Notes: generated from the letters alone by a model not told the origin. A stretch of 64,000 bases of DNA from Anaerolineaceae bacterium (GCA_020634115.1 JACKCH010000011.1:911683-975682), one strand, 5' to 3'; positions 1 to 9,630 are shown, numbered from the stretch's first letter. A program made the numbers and translations.

Positions 1-742
1 AGCCTGTTTTGTACTGCTTCACCTGAACCATAATATCAATTGTTGCAAAGTCGTACACTCGCAACTTGCCCGTCACATCAATTCCACCGTCCCCTGATTT
101 ACCAACGTGTTCTGCGTCAAAACCTAATGCTGCTAACAGTTCTGTGACCAAGATTTCAAATTCGTCAAAGCGTAGTTCCAATAATTCATCAAGGATTGAA
201 CGCTTAATATCCTCCTCAGTCATCAGCACACGTTTCGTGCGCTCAGGAAGCCCGACTCCAAACGGTTGCAGTATCTCATCGTATTGACTAATCTGAAAAA
301 TTGTCAGGGATGAGCGAATAGTGTTCTGGGTCGGAATAGATAACGCACTGCGTGTGATTGGTTCAGAGAACCATTTAACAGATTTTCGATGGGGATATGG
401 GGAATCTGATGCTTCTGGCACGTAAGAGTAGTTACCTGTGATCTTACCGACTAGGAGCTTGGAATTGTCACTCAATGGCGTTACAACATATGTGCCAATG
501 GATAGATCATTCAAAAAACGCCAAACTTGCCCCACATTTTGAGCTGTGTTCATTGGAGCGGCTTCAGGGTATCTATCTTCGTAGAGAAGCCGCAACTCCT
601 CACGGCTACTAATACCGCTGAGATCAACATCTTCCAGCCATCCAATACCAACATAATTGCCTTTTAGAAATGCAGGCGCATATCGGGCAAAGTCCGCACG
701 TACCATATAAACGTTTGGAGCTGAAGGCGTGCTGTCTGTCAT
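1..742 (-). CDS. Mrr-type restriction endonuclease with N-terminal reader-like domain (3' end outside window)
   Basis: The gene begins at ATG 742 and runs leftward off the window, leaving 247 codons. The first ~140 residues (starting MTDSTPSAPNVYMVRADFAR) look like the N-terminal domain common in Mrr-like nucleases, which may read modified bases; this part is inferred. From about residue 195 a PD-(D/E)XK core of Mrr type is visible: FDEFEILVTELLAALGFD, then GKSGDGGIDVTG with the catalytic Asp, then VQVKQYK, the Q-x-K lysine. The family cuts foreign, often methylated, DNA in the cytoplasm. It is the last gene of a leftward cluster of four, 82 bp after the stop of its neighbour. The C-terminus cannot be judged. 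Confidence 0.82.
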   Translation of the reverse strand, partial: MTDSTPSAPNVYMVRADFARYAPAFLKGNYVGIGWLEDVDLSGISSREELRLLYEDRYPEAAPMNTAQNVGQVWRFLNDLSIGTYVVTPLSDNSKLLVGKITGNYSYVPEASDSPYPHRKSVKWFSEPITRSALSIPTQNTIRSSLTIFQISQYDEILQPFGVGLPERTKRVLMTEEDIKRSILDELLELRFDEFEILVTELLAALGFDAEHVGKSGDGGIDVTGKLRVYDFATIDIMVQVKQYKTG

Positions 743-824
743 GCGTCATCCTCAAAAATCAATATAAAAGAATAATTCTCTAAACCAAAAACGCCGGATT
801 TCATTAGGCGACTATATAAAAGGC

Positions 825-1793
825 TCATTCGGCTTCACACTCTTGCAAGTTACTATTCGTCCAAAGTTCAATCCACCTGACTAGACCAGGCTTGCAGAAA
901 TGAGCGGAGTGTTCGTTCAAGAAATAACCGCGCTTTACGGGTCGCAAGGCATTATCAAAATCAATCTGAAACCAGATAACGCCATCAACCAATTGGCGAA
1001 CCTTTTTCCCTGACTCGGTTAGCTCTAAATTGTCTTGACCAAAGACCCTCGATAAAGCATCAGGGATGGTTCCCAGTCCTATCCCACCGTGTTCAGGAAT
1101 AGCCGTACAATCAAGCCCGACAAACGTTATTTTGTCCTCGACAAGTTTTGGTGTCTTATCAAAGATTTTGCCTAGTATTCTATCCCCTTCATCCTCAAAA
1201 TCTTTATCAGTAATCCTAATAGGTATACCACCGTGCATAGCACTGACACGACTCGTCCTTTGTGATGCATCCGATTCTGTTAGGCATTGCATTTCAACAT
1301 ACACATCTTCCGAATTTCCGAGTTTGAGCCAAAAATCAACATCTTTACTTGATGTCGGATCAAGCTTTGTCTCCATTCCGAAAGGGATACCGTAATCAAT
1401 CAGAAACAGAGCTAAAGCAATTTCTGCAAGCACGCTCTTCGACTCAGCCCGATTAGAAGGGGCACGAATCTTACTGCTCAACTTGTTCCACAGGTTTCGA
1501 TCTTTGATTTGCTTGAGTGCATTTATGGCGCTATCGAGTAACTTGGTGTATTTTGAATATGTCCACTTCCAATCATCCGCTGAGGTAGTCAGCCATCCTG
1601 TAATCAAACTGTACTGCTCAACAGATTTGGAGTGCTGTTTCCTCAGCCAACTATCTTGGATTAGTTCCGACAGATGCTCGAACTGATGCAGACGCTCTAC
1701 CGCGACCTCGTAAGTTGCGCGTTCATTATGTTCCATACCCTTACTATCCCTAGAAGTCCTATAAAAGCCACCACAGTCTGCCAAATTTAACAT
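825..1793 (-). CDS. Unrecognised protein, possible PD-(D/E)XK nuclease
   Basis: Up to 322 residues, no family recognised with certainty. The region around residues 125-175 holds AEIALALFLIDYGIPF, then KDVDFWLKL, then VYVEMQCLTE. This resembles a PD-(D/E)XK fold with an Asp strand followed by E-x-Q, so a nuclease role is possible but inferred. No membrane segment or signal peptide is seen. The ATG at 1793 gives the longest form but lacks a clear ribosome site; an internal ATG at 1736 (MEHNERATYE) is an alternative that would remove 19 residues. It lies between the SIR2 gene (64 bp upstream) and the Mrr-type gene, so a defence role is suggested by context. Base composition is AT-richer than the conjugation genes. 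Confidence 0.7.
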   Translation of the reverse strand: MLNLADCGGFYRTSRDSKGMEHNERATYEVAVERLHQFEHLSELIQDSWLRKQHSKSVEQYSLITGWLTTSADDWKWTYSKYTKLLDSAINALKQIKDRNLWNKLSSKIRAPSNRAESKSVLAEIALALFLIDYGIPFGMETKLDPTSSKDVDFWLKLGNSEDVYVEMQCLTESDASQRTSRVSAMHGGIPIRITDKDFEDEGDRILGKIFDKTPKLVEDKITFVGLDCTAIPEHGGIGLGTIPDALSRVFGQDNLELTESGKKVRQLVDGVIWFQIDFDNALRPVKRGYFLNEHSAHFCKPGLVRWIELWTNSNLQECEAE

Positions 1794-1857
1794 CGTGTAT
1801 GATTTAGTGTGGAAATGCGGCTAAAAAATTGATGTACCAAAAACTATCCGGCTTATA

Positions 1858-3369
1858 TTAGTGACCACCTGTGTTCTTTACCAGATGGGCGATAATCTTG
1901 GGTAGATCGTCGTGCTGCTCATACGTAATTACATGAATATTCGCAAACTTCTCCTGAATGGCATTAGCTTTTTCGATGGGAAGCAGCGCAAATTTCTCAC
2001 CTTGAGCTGCTCCGGCAAGTTCCGCCTGCCGAATGGCTGAGTCGATATCTAATGGATCAGAAAATCCAAATCCCAAAAAAAGAACCACCTGACTCTGAAA
2101 TACAGTATTCATTAGCGAAAGATACTCGGCATGTTCGCCTAATTGCCTATATTCACTTTTGGTCAACACAATTGTATCTGCACGCGAAGCGCATCCATGG
2201 ATTTTGAGCAGAGGAGGATGATAGTTGCCGGAGTCAATGTACTCACGAGCCTGCATTGCTTCTCGCCATGTAAAAACAGGTGTTCCTGGGGGAGCAGAAT
2301 AGCTTAGAACAAAATCATAATTCGTTGTTAGAATCCACTGGATTGGAAGTCGATATATAAGTCTGTTTGCCAACCCCGGATTTTCGATTTTAGGGGTAAA
2401 AATATCAAAAATCGCGCGGGGATAGTACATTTTTTCCCCAAGCACAGTTCGAAAATAATCAAGATCAGTAAGGAATTCCTCTAGAGTCTCCACATCTCTA
2501 GGCTCTATTGTCTTATTGCGATAGTATTTTACGGCACGACTAAGCCTTTGAGGTACTTCAGACCAACTTGGAAGGCGCGTCCACCCGAATTTATCTCCGT
2601 ATATAATGCGAACATCATTTTGTAGAGATAATCCTGATCCAACAACTACTGTTACTCTTTTTTCCCTACAAGCCTCCATTAGCCGTATCGGTATCGTTAT
2701 TTTGCCGGGCAGGATTGAATCTTCGATGAAGTTGTCCAGCACATCTTCTTGTGCTTTGGGAGCGTGTGTTTGGGGTGTTCTACCTAGAGCAAGTGCGCGA
2801 ACACACTCGCAAACGGCTTGGATAGCATCAAGTTCAACTGCCGATACCCCAGATTGAGATGCAAGTTTCCGGCATCTATTACAAATAAATGCAGTACGCA
2901 TTTTGATAGCACGATCAGGTTTATGAGCGCAAAGATCACAGAGACACCCGATAGTTCTTTCGTGTACAACATCATAATCTGTTCCATTTATTAAAATTAG
3001 GAATATGACAAGGGCGAAGGAAAGTAGCAAGTTTGCATCCGGCGCAGCAATTGGATATTGATCATCATCTAAAAAAGCAACTTCCCAATCTCGCATACTA
3101 ATTATGGCAATCTTTTGATGCGTGTGTGTAAACCAGTTATCTGCTAACCCATCGCCTGTTATATAAATCTCCGGTGTTTCAGGTTGTATCTCTGGCACCA
3201 TCTGATCCCAATTCACGCGATTACCGTATCTAGGAAGTTGGCGTTCACCTCTAAGCGTCAATTCAATAACATCTTGTGCTTGATGGAAAAGCTCCAACAC
3301 CTGTTTAAGCTGATTCATTTGTGTTTCATCCATCGCGTGGATGAACAAGTTCATTTGATGTCTTGCCAT
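1858..3369 (-). CDS. SIR2-domain defence protein with zinc-binding N-terminal part
   Basis: 503 residues. The C-terminal half is a SIR2-like NAD-binding domain: VTVVVGSGLS (about 237-246), WILTTNYDFVL (about 346-356), LLKIHGCAS (about 385-393) and VVLFLGFGFSDP (about 425-436). SIR2 proteins of this kind in defence loci deplete NAD+ on phage infection. The N-terminal half carries four cysteines as CLCDLC and CNRCR, a probable zinc ribbon that could sense a partner or nucleic acid (inferred). ATG 3369 is chosen because GGAGGA lies 7 bases upstream; an in-frame TTG precedes it. It follows the large methyltransferase gene by 68 bp on the same strand and is probably co-transcribed. Confidence 0.85.
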   Translation of the reverse strand: MARHQMNLFIHAMDETQMNQLKQVLELFHQAQDVIELTLRGERQLPRYGNRVNWDQMVPEIQPETPEIYITGDGLADNWFTHTHQKIAIISMRDWEVAFLDDDQYPIAAPDANLLLSFALVIFLILINGTDYDVVHERTIGCLCDLCAHKPDRAIKMRTAFICNRCRKLASQSGVSAVELDAIQAVCECVRALALGRTPQTHAPKAQEDVLDNFIEDSILPGKITIPIRLMEACREKRVTVVVGSGLSLQNDVRIIYGDKFGWTRLPSWSEVPQRLSRAVKYYRNKTIEPRDVETLEEFLTDLDYFRTVLGEKMYYPRAIFDIFTPKIENPGLANRLIYRLPIQWILTTNYDFVLSYSAPPGTPVFTWREAMQAREYIDSGNYHPPLLKIHGCASRADTIVLTKSEYRQLGEHAEYLSLMNTVFQSQVVLFLGFGFSDPLDIDSAIRQAELAGAAQGEKFALLPIEKANAIQEKFANIHVITYEQHDDLPKIIAHLVKNTGGH

Positions 3370-3437
3370 CAATTAATCCTCCGGTTGATACTGCTGACTA
3401 ATCTTCAACATGCCCATTTCTCCGCCATAACACTGTT

Positions 3438-6400
3438 TTACAATCCACGTAAAATATCCATTGCCCATGTCCGCGTCTGCTGTGCCTCATCCCGCGACAG
3501 CACCTCATCGTGGGCGGCTTTGTTGCGGACATCGCGCATGGCGGTGTCGTTGAGCGTGGTCGCCAGTCCTTCAACATCGCTGACAATGCGGCTGATGAAA
3601 CCACGCAGCGCTGTTTCCCGACTGCTGCTGAGGATAATCATGTAGCTGCCCAGCGTCAGTTCTTTCTCGCCACGCATGAACTTCTGCAAGAACTCGTTAC
3701 GACAGTCCCGGTCACTGTGACTGGTACGGAATGGCTCGAATATGAGTTTGTGAAGCGCGACCTCTACCGCTTTCGTGTAGGGGATGACGCTGCTGGAGAA
3801 GTCCATATGATCCGGTAGTGAGCGCAGATTGTAGTCGCCTGTAAGCATAAAGGTGGGCGCGTCCGGCGGCAGAGTGCGCCAGTTGGGGAGATCGCCGTCA
3901 AGCGTGGCTTCTACATCACGCGGTTCAATGCGCTCAAAGAAGCGCTGCGCGGCAGGGAGGATCGCTTCGGCAATCTTCTCGATGACCTGCTCGGTTTTCT
4001 CTTCTTCGGTGTCGCCCGTAATCGTCTCGTCAGCAATCGCCTGTGCTTTGGCATCCGTCAGCGCCTGCTCATATTGAGAACGCTCGATGAGTTCGATTTC
4101 GGCATCGGTCAGTCCATACAGACGATATACAACTTTGTCAATCAGTATGTCTGTACGCGCAAGATTACGCTTGAAGGGGATGAGTACAGCCAGCGATTTT
4201 TCGTATTCGCGCTGTATCTCACCCTCAACATCCATAAGCGAACCATTAAAACGATTCTTGTTCTTAAATAGAAACCAATAGAAGTCATTTCCTGGTACAG
4301 AATTAGGATGTCGGAACAAAAGATGAGACTGTTCCCGTTGATAATCACCCAAATAGTCCGTAAATGCCCTCCCAGTTGTACCTGAAAGACTGTCGGCACT
4401 TTTTCGTCCTCGATTATCAGGCTTTATATTAAGCCTATTTTCTAACCAAGCTAAGAAGCGTTTTATTTCCGCTTGCTTCTGCTTGTTGAGGTCGATCATT
4501 TGTTGTGCGAGATGTACCAACACATCATGTAGCAGGTTAAGCCTACCTGAATCGAGTGCCTTATCGATTTCTGCCAATACGATGGAATCGTTGGCTCTGT
4601 CATACGCATTGATGATTTCCTGTATCAGTCGCCGTTGATCGGAACTGTGCGAGGTGAAGGGTACTTCTTTTATAGGTAATAGACGCAATTGAGGTGCTTG
4701 ATATTGAATATATCCTCCGCCCATGATCAAAGCACCGAAGTAACCGCGATAAATCCAAGTCATCAGCCAGCTATTACACACACCTCCAAGAAACAACAAG
4801 TCACTCTTTCCGGGAAATGCAAAATTGGTATTTCGTGACGCATATTCCCCGGCAGTGTCGCATACAGCTTCTATTCTCAGCGCAAGTTTTGCAAAAATGA
4901 GCTTAGGATTTGAGTATTGTTCTTGTCGACGTTCGGGAACCTTTGTTTTATCCAGAACTAAAAAAGGTTCGTCCGATGCCAAATCCCATAATGACTCGAA
5001 ACGATCAATTGTGCCTGTATCGATTAGCTTCAATCCCTTTTTATTGGTGGACGAACGCGGCATTACAACAGCATTGTAGGTGTCCGCTTCGCCGGCTGTT
5101 GAAGATGCAACAACTTCACCAACTTCGTCCAAGATTTGAGTCTTATCAATCACCCGTTTGAGCACGGCATGTTCTTCGGGATTCAGGAGTAAAAATCCCC
5201 ACAACATTTCTGGCAACAGTGCCAATTCTGTTTTGTCATATTCCCACTCTAATACCCCGCGCTTGTTTACTTGAGTAATCCTAATTGGATAATTTGACAG
5301 AGGTTCATCACTTTTCACTATGCTAATGATTGGATAAACGCTCGGGTCATCAAATGGATTAGCACGGGATAAATCGTAAAATTCAACCAACGTGTACTTA
5401 TCATATAAATGTCGTCTAAGGTCGGCACCATATGGTGCCGATAGGTACTTGTTTGGTGTAATTAGCCCACTGTATCCATGTGTCTTGACCTGAAGTAATG
5501 CGGCTTCAATAAAAATTATGTAGAGATCGTATGCTCCGCTTGCACTGCTGTAAACTTGTTTCCAGAAAGGCTTTTCGTATTCTGAAAGCATTTTGTTTAA
5601 TTCGATTGCGTTTACATAAGGAGGATTCCCTACTACAGCATCAAAACCACCATCTTTTGCCCAATCGCGTTGTTGCAAATCAATATAAACCTCTGGAAAT
5701 TCAAGCTTCCAGTGAAAGAAACACTTTTCTGCGGCAACTTCCTGAGCACGTTCAAAGAGAGCTTGGAGAGAATCGCCTTGATGTGTGCCATAGGCAATTT
5801 GCGCTACCTGCCCTACCACGCCACTGTTTCTAGATGATTTGCGGTATTTGTTGAGTGTGTCCACAAAGTATGCTGCTATGGACACATTGGCGTATTTTTT
5901 CACATCGTCGAGTTTGGCGCGTGCATCCTCGTAGTCCTGTCTGGAATCTCCGACCTGTCCTATAGTGGAATCGGTGCGCTTCGACAGTTCTACCATATCT
6001 GCCGCCGCATCCAGAATCATTTCCCAACGTTTTGAACCTACCGCCACGACATCCGATAAATCCATCGACCCGATCAAGCTATTGCCATGTTTAAGGTGAT
6101 GGTCTAGAAAACTCAAAGGTGCGCCCAGTGTGAAGGCATCCAACCACAGCGAGACTTTCGCAAGTTCCACCGCCATCGCATTCAGGTCAACGCCGTAAAC
6201 GCAGCGCTTCAGCACCGCGCGTTTGAGCAGCGCCACACGGGTCAGCCTGCTCTCGTCAATGGTGACACGCTGGCGTTCCATGTCGTCGAGGATGTCCTGG
6301 CGCGTCTGCTCAAGGAACGCCCAGACCGGGTTTTCCGTCCAGCCATTGAGAAAATCAATCAGGCGGTTGCTGACGTAATCCACGACTTCGACCAAAAAAT

Positions 6401-8639
6401 GCCCGCTGCCCATCGCCGGGTCAAGCACGCGCACATTCAGGCAGTCGTCCACAAGTTGGCGCATCTCATTACTGTTCCAGTAGACAGTCACTGATTCCTC
6501 TTTACCTGTGGATTTGCGCCGCGCTTCGACCAGTTTGGCATACTCGCGGTAGCCTTTCTGTGCTTTGTGCAGCCGCGATTCACAGTCACCGAATTTCCGA
6601 TCCAACACCGGGCCAACAGTATTGCGAACGATGTATTTGACGACGTAATCCGGTGTATAGTAGCTGCCAGTGGCTCGACGCTCCCGCCTATCGTTTTCTA
6701 GGTAGGCCGCATCTTTTTCAACAGCGATCACGATGCTGGTTTTAGTCTTGCCCTTTAGTTTCTTGACGGACTGGTAAACCTCTTTGCCCTTCTCTTTCGT
6801 CACGGCAAGCGCTTCACTGGCAATCTTCAGCTTGAATTCCAGCAGACCTTCATAGATGCTGCCCAACTGCCGCACACCGAGCGATTTGAAGTCGATAAAC
6901 ACCAACGCCTGCGTTTTCTGGTCGATGTCGCGGGTCAGACGGTCTAAGCCCAGCGCCAGATACCGATCCGGGATACCATATTGAGCAAGGAACTGTCCGC
7001 TGTCGGTTTCTTGGCTAAACAGCCCGCCGTTGTAGGTCGGCATGTTCAATTCATCCGAACCTGCGTCAATGACGGTGAAAAGTTCGCTCAGGCGTGCATA
7101 GAGGTTGGTGCTGTTCGTCTTGTACTGTGCTTTGAGTTTGTCGGGCAATTGATCCAGCACTGTACCACCTGCTGCCGCGATCTCATATTTCATGCGATAC
7201 AGACTGTGTTCACGGTAGCCGCGCACCTCGTTTATCGGCACGAGTTCCAGGCTCTCCGCGTAGAGCGTGAACATCAGCCGATAGAGGAACGTCATCGTGC
7301 CACTGAAGACGACATCAAGGTCGATGTCCGCTTCTTGCACACCCTGCGCCCGCATATCCGCGATGAAGCCCTTCGCAAACTGCGGGAAAATCTCCACGAA
7401 CACGCGGTCTTTCAGCCGATCACCCAGTTCTTTGGCGTAATCAGCGCTGTTCTTGAGCAGGTTATCCAGAAAACCCGTGAATGCCTGCCGCCGGAACATC
7501 AGCCACCAGTATTTCAGCGCAGTGATCTGGTCATTGGCGGCGATGGCTTCTTCGAGGTCAATCTCGTAGTAGTTGGTCGCTTTGTTGCTGGCGGTGGAGG
7601 AATACAAGCGCCACAACTTGCCGTTGGTGACGATCACCCAGGGCGCGGTTTGCTTCTCCAGCAGACTGACCACCATTGCGCCGGGAATCTCAAAGGGCGT
7701 GCCGCCGTCGGCTTCGTCGCGTTCGCGGGATTCATCCACATCGTCCAGATTACGATTCCAGACATAAGTCAGCGCCGCAGCGATGGGTTTGCTCTGATCG
7801 CCGGGGGTGTACAGCAGATAATCCGCCTCATCTGCCCCAGACGAATCGGATTTGCCCTCCATATAATCGAAACCGAGCAGCTTGAACACTGGCTCGAACA
7901 GTCCCTTGCGAATGACTGCTTCCGTCTGGCGGGTGTAATTCTTGCGGGCAGTAGTCAAATGCCGGAATATCTCTCGACCAATCGGCTTGACATCCTCGCG
8001 CCACTCCGGGGTGATTTGTTCGTCGGTCAGCCGTTCTTTCAGGTAGTAATCGGAGAACAAAGCGCGGTTGTTGAAATATTCCTCGCTCCACTCTGCCAGC
8101 ATGTAGGCAGAGCGCAGCTTCTCCCACTGGTAAGCGGCATCTTCTTCGGTGAAGGTGAAACGCTTCAGCACCCGCAGCGCGATGGGATCGGGATTCAGCC
8201 GATTAATGGTCAGTGGAATCGGGCGGATTGCCTGCTTGAGGGCAGCGCGACGACTCTGGCTCTTGGAAACGACACGCTCCAGCAGCACGAATTCCAGTTC
8301 CTGATAATCTTTGGTCAACACCAGCAGCGCGTTTTCCGGGCGCTCACGGAAGCGGCGGGCAATGTCATTACGCAGTTTCGCTGTCACCGAGCGCACTTCA
8401 AACAGGTAAATGACAATATCCCCATCGGCGGGGTCTTTGCCGATCAACTCAATTTTGTGGATAAGCTGGCGCATATCCTCGCCGCTCATGCCCAGTACGG
8501 TGTAATCGGGGATATTGGTTCGTTCGGTGATGTCATACCGCAGGTTATGAAAAAGCCCTGCAACTCTGTCCGCATTTTCAAGCTGCCGGATGCTGCTGCT
8601 ATCAAGCGGTTCGTCGTTCACGCGCATGTCGTCAAGCAT
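3438..8639 (-). CDS. Giant Eco57I/PglX-like adenine methyltransferase with C-terminal HEPN-like domain
   Basis: 1,733 residues. The N6-adenine methyltransferase core has motif I VLDPAMGSGHFLVE (about 737-750) and motif IV VVGNPPYVNA (about 1000-1009), followed by a TaqI-like target-recognition region. The N-terminal ~600 residues match the layout of type IIG-like or BREX PglX-type enzymes. The segment where a PD-(D/E)XK nuclease would sit (EADYLLYT ... KPIAAALTYVWNRNLDD) lacks an obvious E-x-K, so cleavage by this protein is doubtful. The last ~110 residues look like a HEPN domain with DVRNKAAHDE, an R-x4-H motif. ATG 8639 has GAGAC just upstream; an in-frame TTG at 8642 precedes it. It is the first gene of the leftward defence cluster. 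Role in restriction or phage exclusion is inferred. Confidence 0.82.
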   Translation of the reverse strand: MLDDMRVNDEPLDSSSIRQLENADRVAGLFHNLRYDITERTNIPDYTVLGMSGEDMRQLIHKIELIGKDPADGDIVIYLFEVRSVTAKLRNDIARRFRERPENALLVLTKDYQELEFVLLERVVSKSQSRRAALKQAIRPIPLTINRLNPDPIALRVLKRFTFTEEDAAYQWEKLRSAYMLAEWSEEYFNNRALFSDYYLKERLTDEQITPEWREDVKPIGREIFRHLTTARKNYTRQTEAVIRKGLFEPVFKLLGFDYMEGKSDSSGADEADYLLYTPGDQSKPIAAALTYVWNRNLDDVDESRERDEADGGTPFEIPGAMVVSLLEKQTAPWVIVTNGKLWRLYSSTASNKATNYYEIDLEEAIAANDQITALKYWWLMFRRQAFTGFLDNLLKNSADYAKELGDRLKDRVFVEIFPQFAKGFIADMRAQGVQEADIDLDVVFSGTMTFLYRLMFTLYAESLELVPINEVRGYREHSLYRMKYEIAAAGGTVLDQLPDKLKAQYKTNSTNLYARLSELFTVIDAGSDELNMPTYNGGLFSQETDSGQFLAQYGIPDRYLALGLDRLTRDIDQKTQALVFIDFKSLGVRQLGSIYEGLLEFKLKIASEALAVTKEKGKEVYQSVKKLKGKTKTSIVIAVEKDAAYLENDRRERRATGSYYTPDYVVKYIVRNTVGPVLDRKFGDCESRLHKAQKGYREYAKLVEARRKSTGKEESVTVYWNSNEMRQLVDDCLNVRVLDPAMGSGHFLVEVVDYVSNRLIDFLNGWTENPVWAFLEQTRQDILDDMERQRVTIDESRLTRVALLKRAVLKRCVYGVDLNAMAVELAKVSLWLDAFTLGAPLSFLDHHLKHGNSLIGSMDLSDVVAVGSKRWEMILDAAADMVELSKRTDSTIGQVGDSRQDYEDARAKLDDVKKYANVSIAAYFVDTLNKYRKSSRNSGVVGQVAQIAYGTHQGDSLQALFERAQEVAAEKCFFHWKLEFPEVYIDLQQRDWAKDGGFDAVVGNPPYVNAIELNKMLSEYEKPFWKQVYSSASGAYDLYIIFIEAALLQVKTHGYSGLITPNKYLSAPYGADLRRHLYDKYTLVEFYDLSRANPFDDPSVYPIISIVKSDEPLSNYPIRITQVNKRGVLEWEYDKTELALLPEMLWGFLLLNPEEHAVLKRVIDKTQILDEVGEVVASSTAGEADTYNAVVMPRSSTNKKGLKLIDTGTIDRFESLWDLASDEPFLVLDKTKVPERRQEQYSNPKLIFAKLALRIEAVCDTAGEYASRNTNFAFPGKSDLLFLGGVCNSWLMTWIYRGYFGALIMGGGYIQYQAPQLRLLPIKEVPFTSHSSDQRRLIQEIINAYDRANDSIVLAEIDKALDSGRLNLLHDVLVHLAQQMIDLNKQKQAEIKRFLAWLENRLNIKPDNRGRKSADSLSGTTGRAFTDYLGDYQREQSHLLFRHPNSVPGNDFYWFLFKNKNRFNGSLMDVEGEIQREYEKSLAVLIPFKRNLARTDILIDKVVYRLYGLTDAEIELIERSQYEQALTDAKAQAIADETITGDTEEEKTEQVIEKIAEAILPAAQRFFERIEPRDVEATLDGDLPNWRTLPPDAPTFMLTGDYNLRSLPDHMDFSSSVIPYTKAVEVALHKLIFEPFRTSHSDRDCRNEFLQKFMRGEKELTLGSYMIILSSSRETALRGFISRIVSDVEGLATTLNDTAMRDVRNKAAHDEVLSRDEAQQTRTWAMDILRGL

Positions 8640-8727
8640 CAATGTCTCTTTTCAAACACTTCGAGGGACTGAAGTAATAATCTTGATCTCTATTTTACTC
8701 TGAGATGAGCTTGAGAGAAATGTTTGC

Positions 8728-8857
8728 GTCTCAGGTGTCTCAACTGTCTCAACCCGATTTTATGGACTCAGATGTCAGGTTGGATGGGGGTGCGATTTTT
8801 TGAAATTCAGTAAAAATCATTGTCTCAACCTGAGCCACCTGAGCCACTTGAGACAAC
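8728..8857. repeat. Iteron sets 1 and 2 of block A (candidate replication origin)
   Basis: Three tandem 9-bp units, GTCTCAGGT, GTCTCAACT and GTCTCAACC, occupy 8728-8754. After a T-rich stretch with TGCGATTTTTTG (8791-8802), a second array of four 9-bp units lies at 8822-8857; its outer units are in inverted orientation (GTCTCAACC to TGAGACAAC) with two TGAGCCAC units between. The same layout, with different unit sequence, occurs next to the related primase gene at 43879-44008. Iterons beside a primase-helicase gene fit a replication origin; this role is inferred. The rest of the 8640-8869 gap shows no gene. Confidence 0.65.
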
Positions 8858-8869
8858 CGGGGATAAATT

Positions 8870-9478
8870 ATGGAATGGAAGGAACATCTCGTTGCCATCC
8901 GCCTTGCGTCGGATGCTGCACGGGTACACATTATCGAACGCCATTATCTTGAGCCAACTGGTGCCGCCTACCAGTATACGAACATCAAAACCTACTGCGG
9001 CGTTGAACTGACCACTCCGTATGATGAATGCCAGCAGGCGGAAATCAATTGTGAAACCTGTGTCGCAAAGGTCGAGAAGCAGCAGGCATACTGGAAAAAC
9101 TTCTGGGCTGGATGGCAGGGGAAAATGGTTATCGACAGCCTCACTGGAATGAACGAACTGAGAGAGGAATGGCGCGAGAGCCGCCGACAAACGGAGGCAT
9201 TTCTACAAAGGGCACAAGCCTTCCAGGATTTGCTTCATGACTGCCTGAAACACCATCAACCGGTCTTTACGCTGGAGTTGCCGGATGAGGTCTTGCTCAA
9301 ACTCATAGATTTTGGGAGTGTGGGTGAAATTCTGTTTTGTTTCAAGGTAAACGATGAAAGCCGTGATAAGATACAAACCCTGCTGGGAAAAGAAGGCTTT
9401 GCCCTACTCGGTTCACGCCTCATCAGCAAAGGGCTATTGAAAGCCACTGATCCTATATTCAACCGCAGGTGGACATGA
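8870..9478 (+). CDS. Hypothetical protein with cysteine pairs, between iteron arrays
   Basis: 202 residues, family not recognised. The N-terminal third holds TYCGVEL and later CETCVAK, possible zinc ligands, followed by a charged helical region with probable coiled coil (about 65-105). The ATG at 8870 is preceded by GGGGATAAATT, a plausible ribosome site. It is on the plus strand while every gene of the surrounding block is on the minus strand, and it sits between two sets of 9-bp iterons. The paralogous block at 43.9-52.6 kb has no such gene at the equivalent place, so it was gained here or lost there. A replication-control role is possible from position only. Confidence 0.6.
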   Translation: MEWKEHLVAIRLASDAARVHIIERHYLEPTGAAYQYTNIKTYCGVELTTPYDECQQAEINCETCVAKVEKQQAYWKNFWAGWQGKMVIDSLTGMNELREEWRESRRQTEAFLQRAQAFQDLLHDCLKHHQPVFTLELPDEVLLKLIDFGSVGEILFCFKVNDESRDKIQTLLGKEGFALLGSRLISKGLLKATDPIFNRRWT

Positions 9479-9529
9479 GTATCCGTACTTTTGAATTTGA
9501 ACGCTGCAATGAATAAAAAGAGACTCTAT

Positions 9530-9630
9530 GTCTCAAGAGTCTCAAGTGTCTCACCCTGTTTACAGGCACTTATGCTGTCACTTTTGCGGGTTAGCTCCTC
9601 GCCGTCTCAGGTGTCTCAACTGTCTCAACA
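9530..9630. repeat. Iteron sets 3 and 4 of block A
   Basis: Units GTCTCAAGA, GTCTCAAGT and GTCTCACCC lie at 9530-9556. Units GTCTCAGGT, GTCTCAACT and GTCTCAACA lie at 9604-9630. The last set is inside the 3' end of the primase gene and matches the set at 8728 over 26 bp. The 9-bp period keeps the reading frame, so the set is translated as VET VET PET at the primase C-terminus. Candidate initiator-binding sites. Confidence 0.65.

Noticed and set aside
6981..8672. 563-codon plus-strand open frame
   Set aside because: It runs antisense to the well-supported methyltransferase gene, has no recognisable motif, and its composition is that of a complementary strand.
8728..9630. CRISPR array
   Set aside because: Repeat units are 9 bp without spacers and no cas genes are near; iterons fit better.
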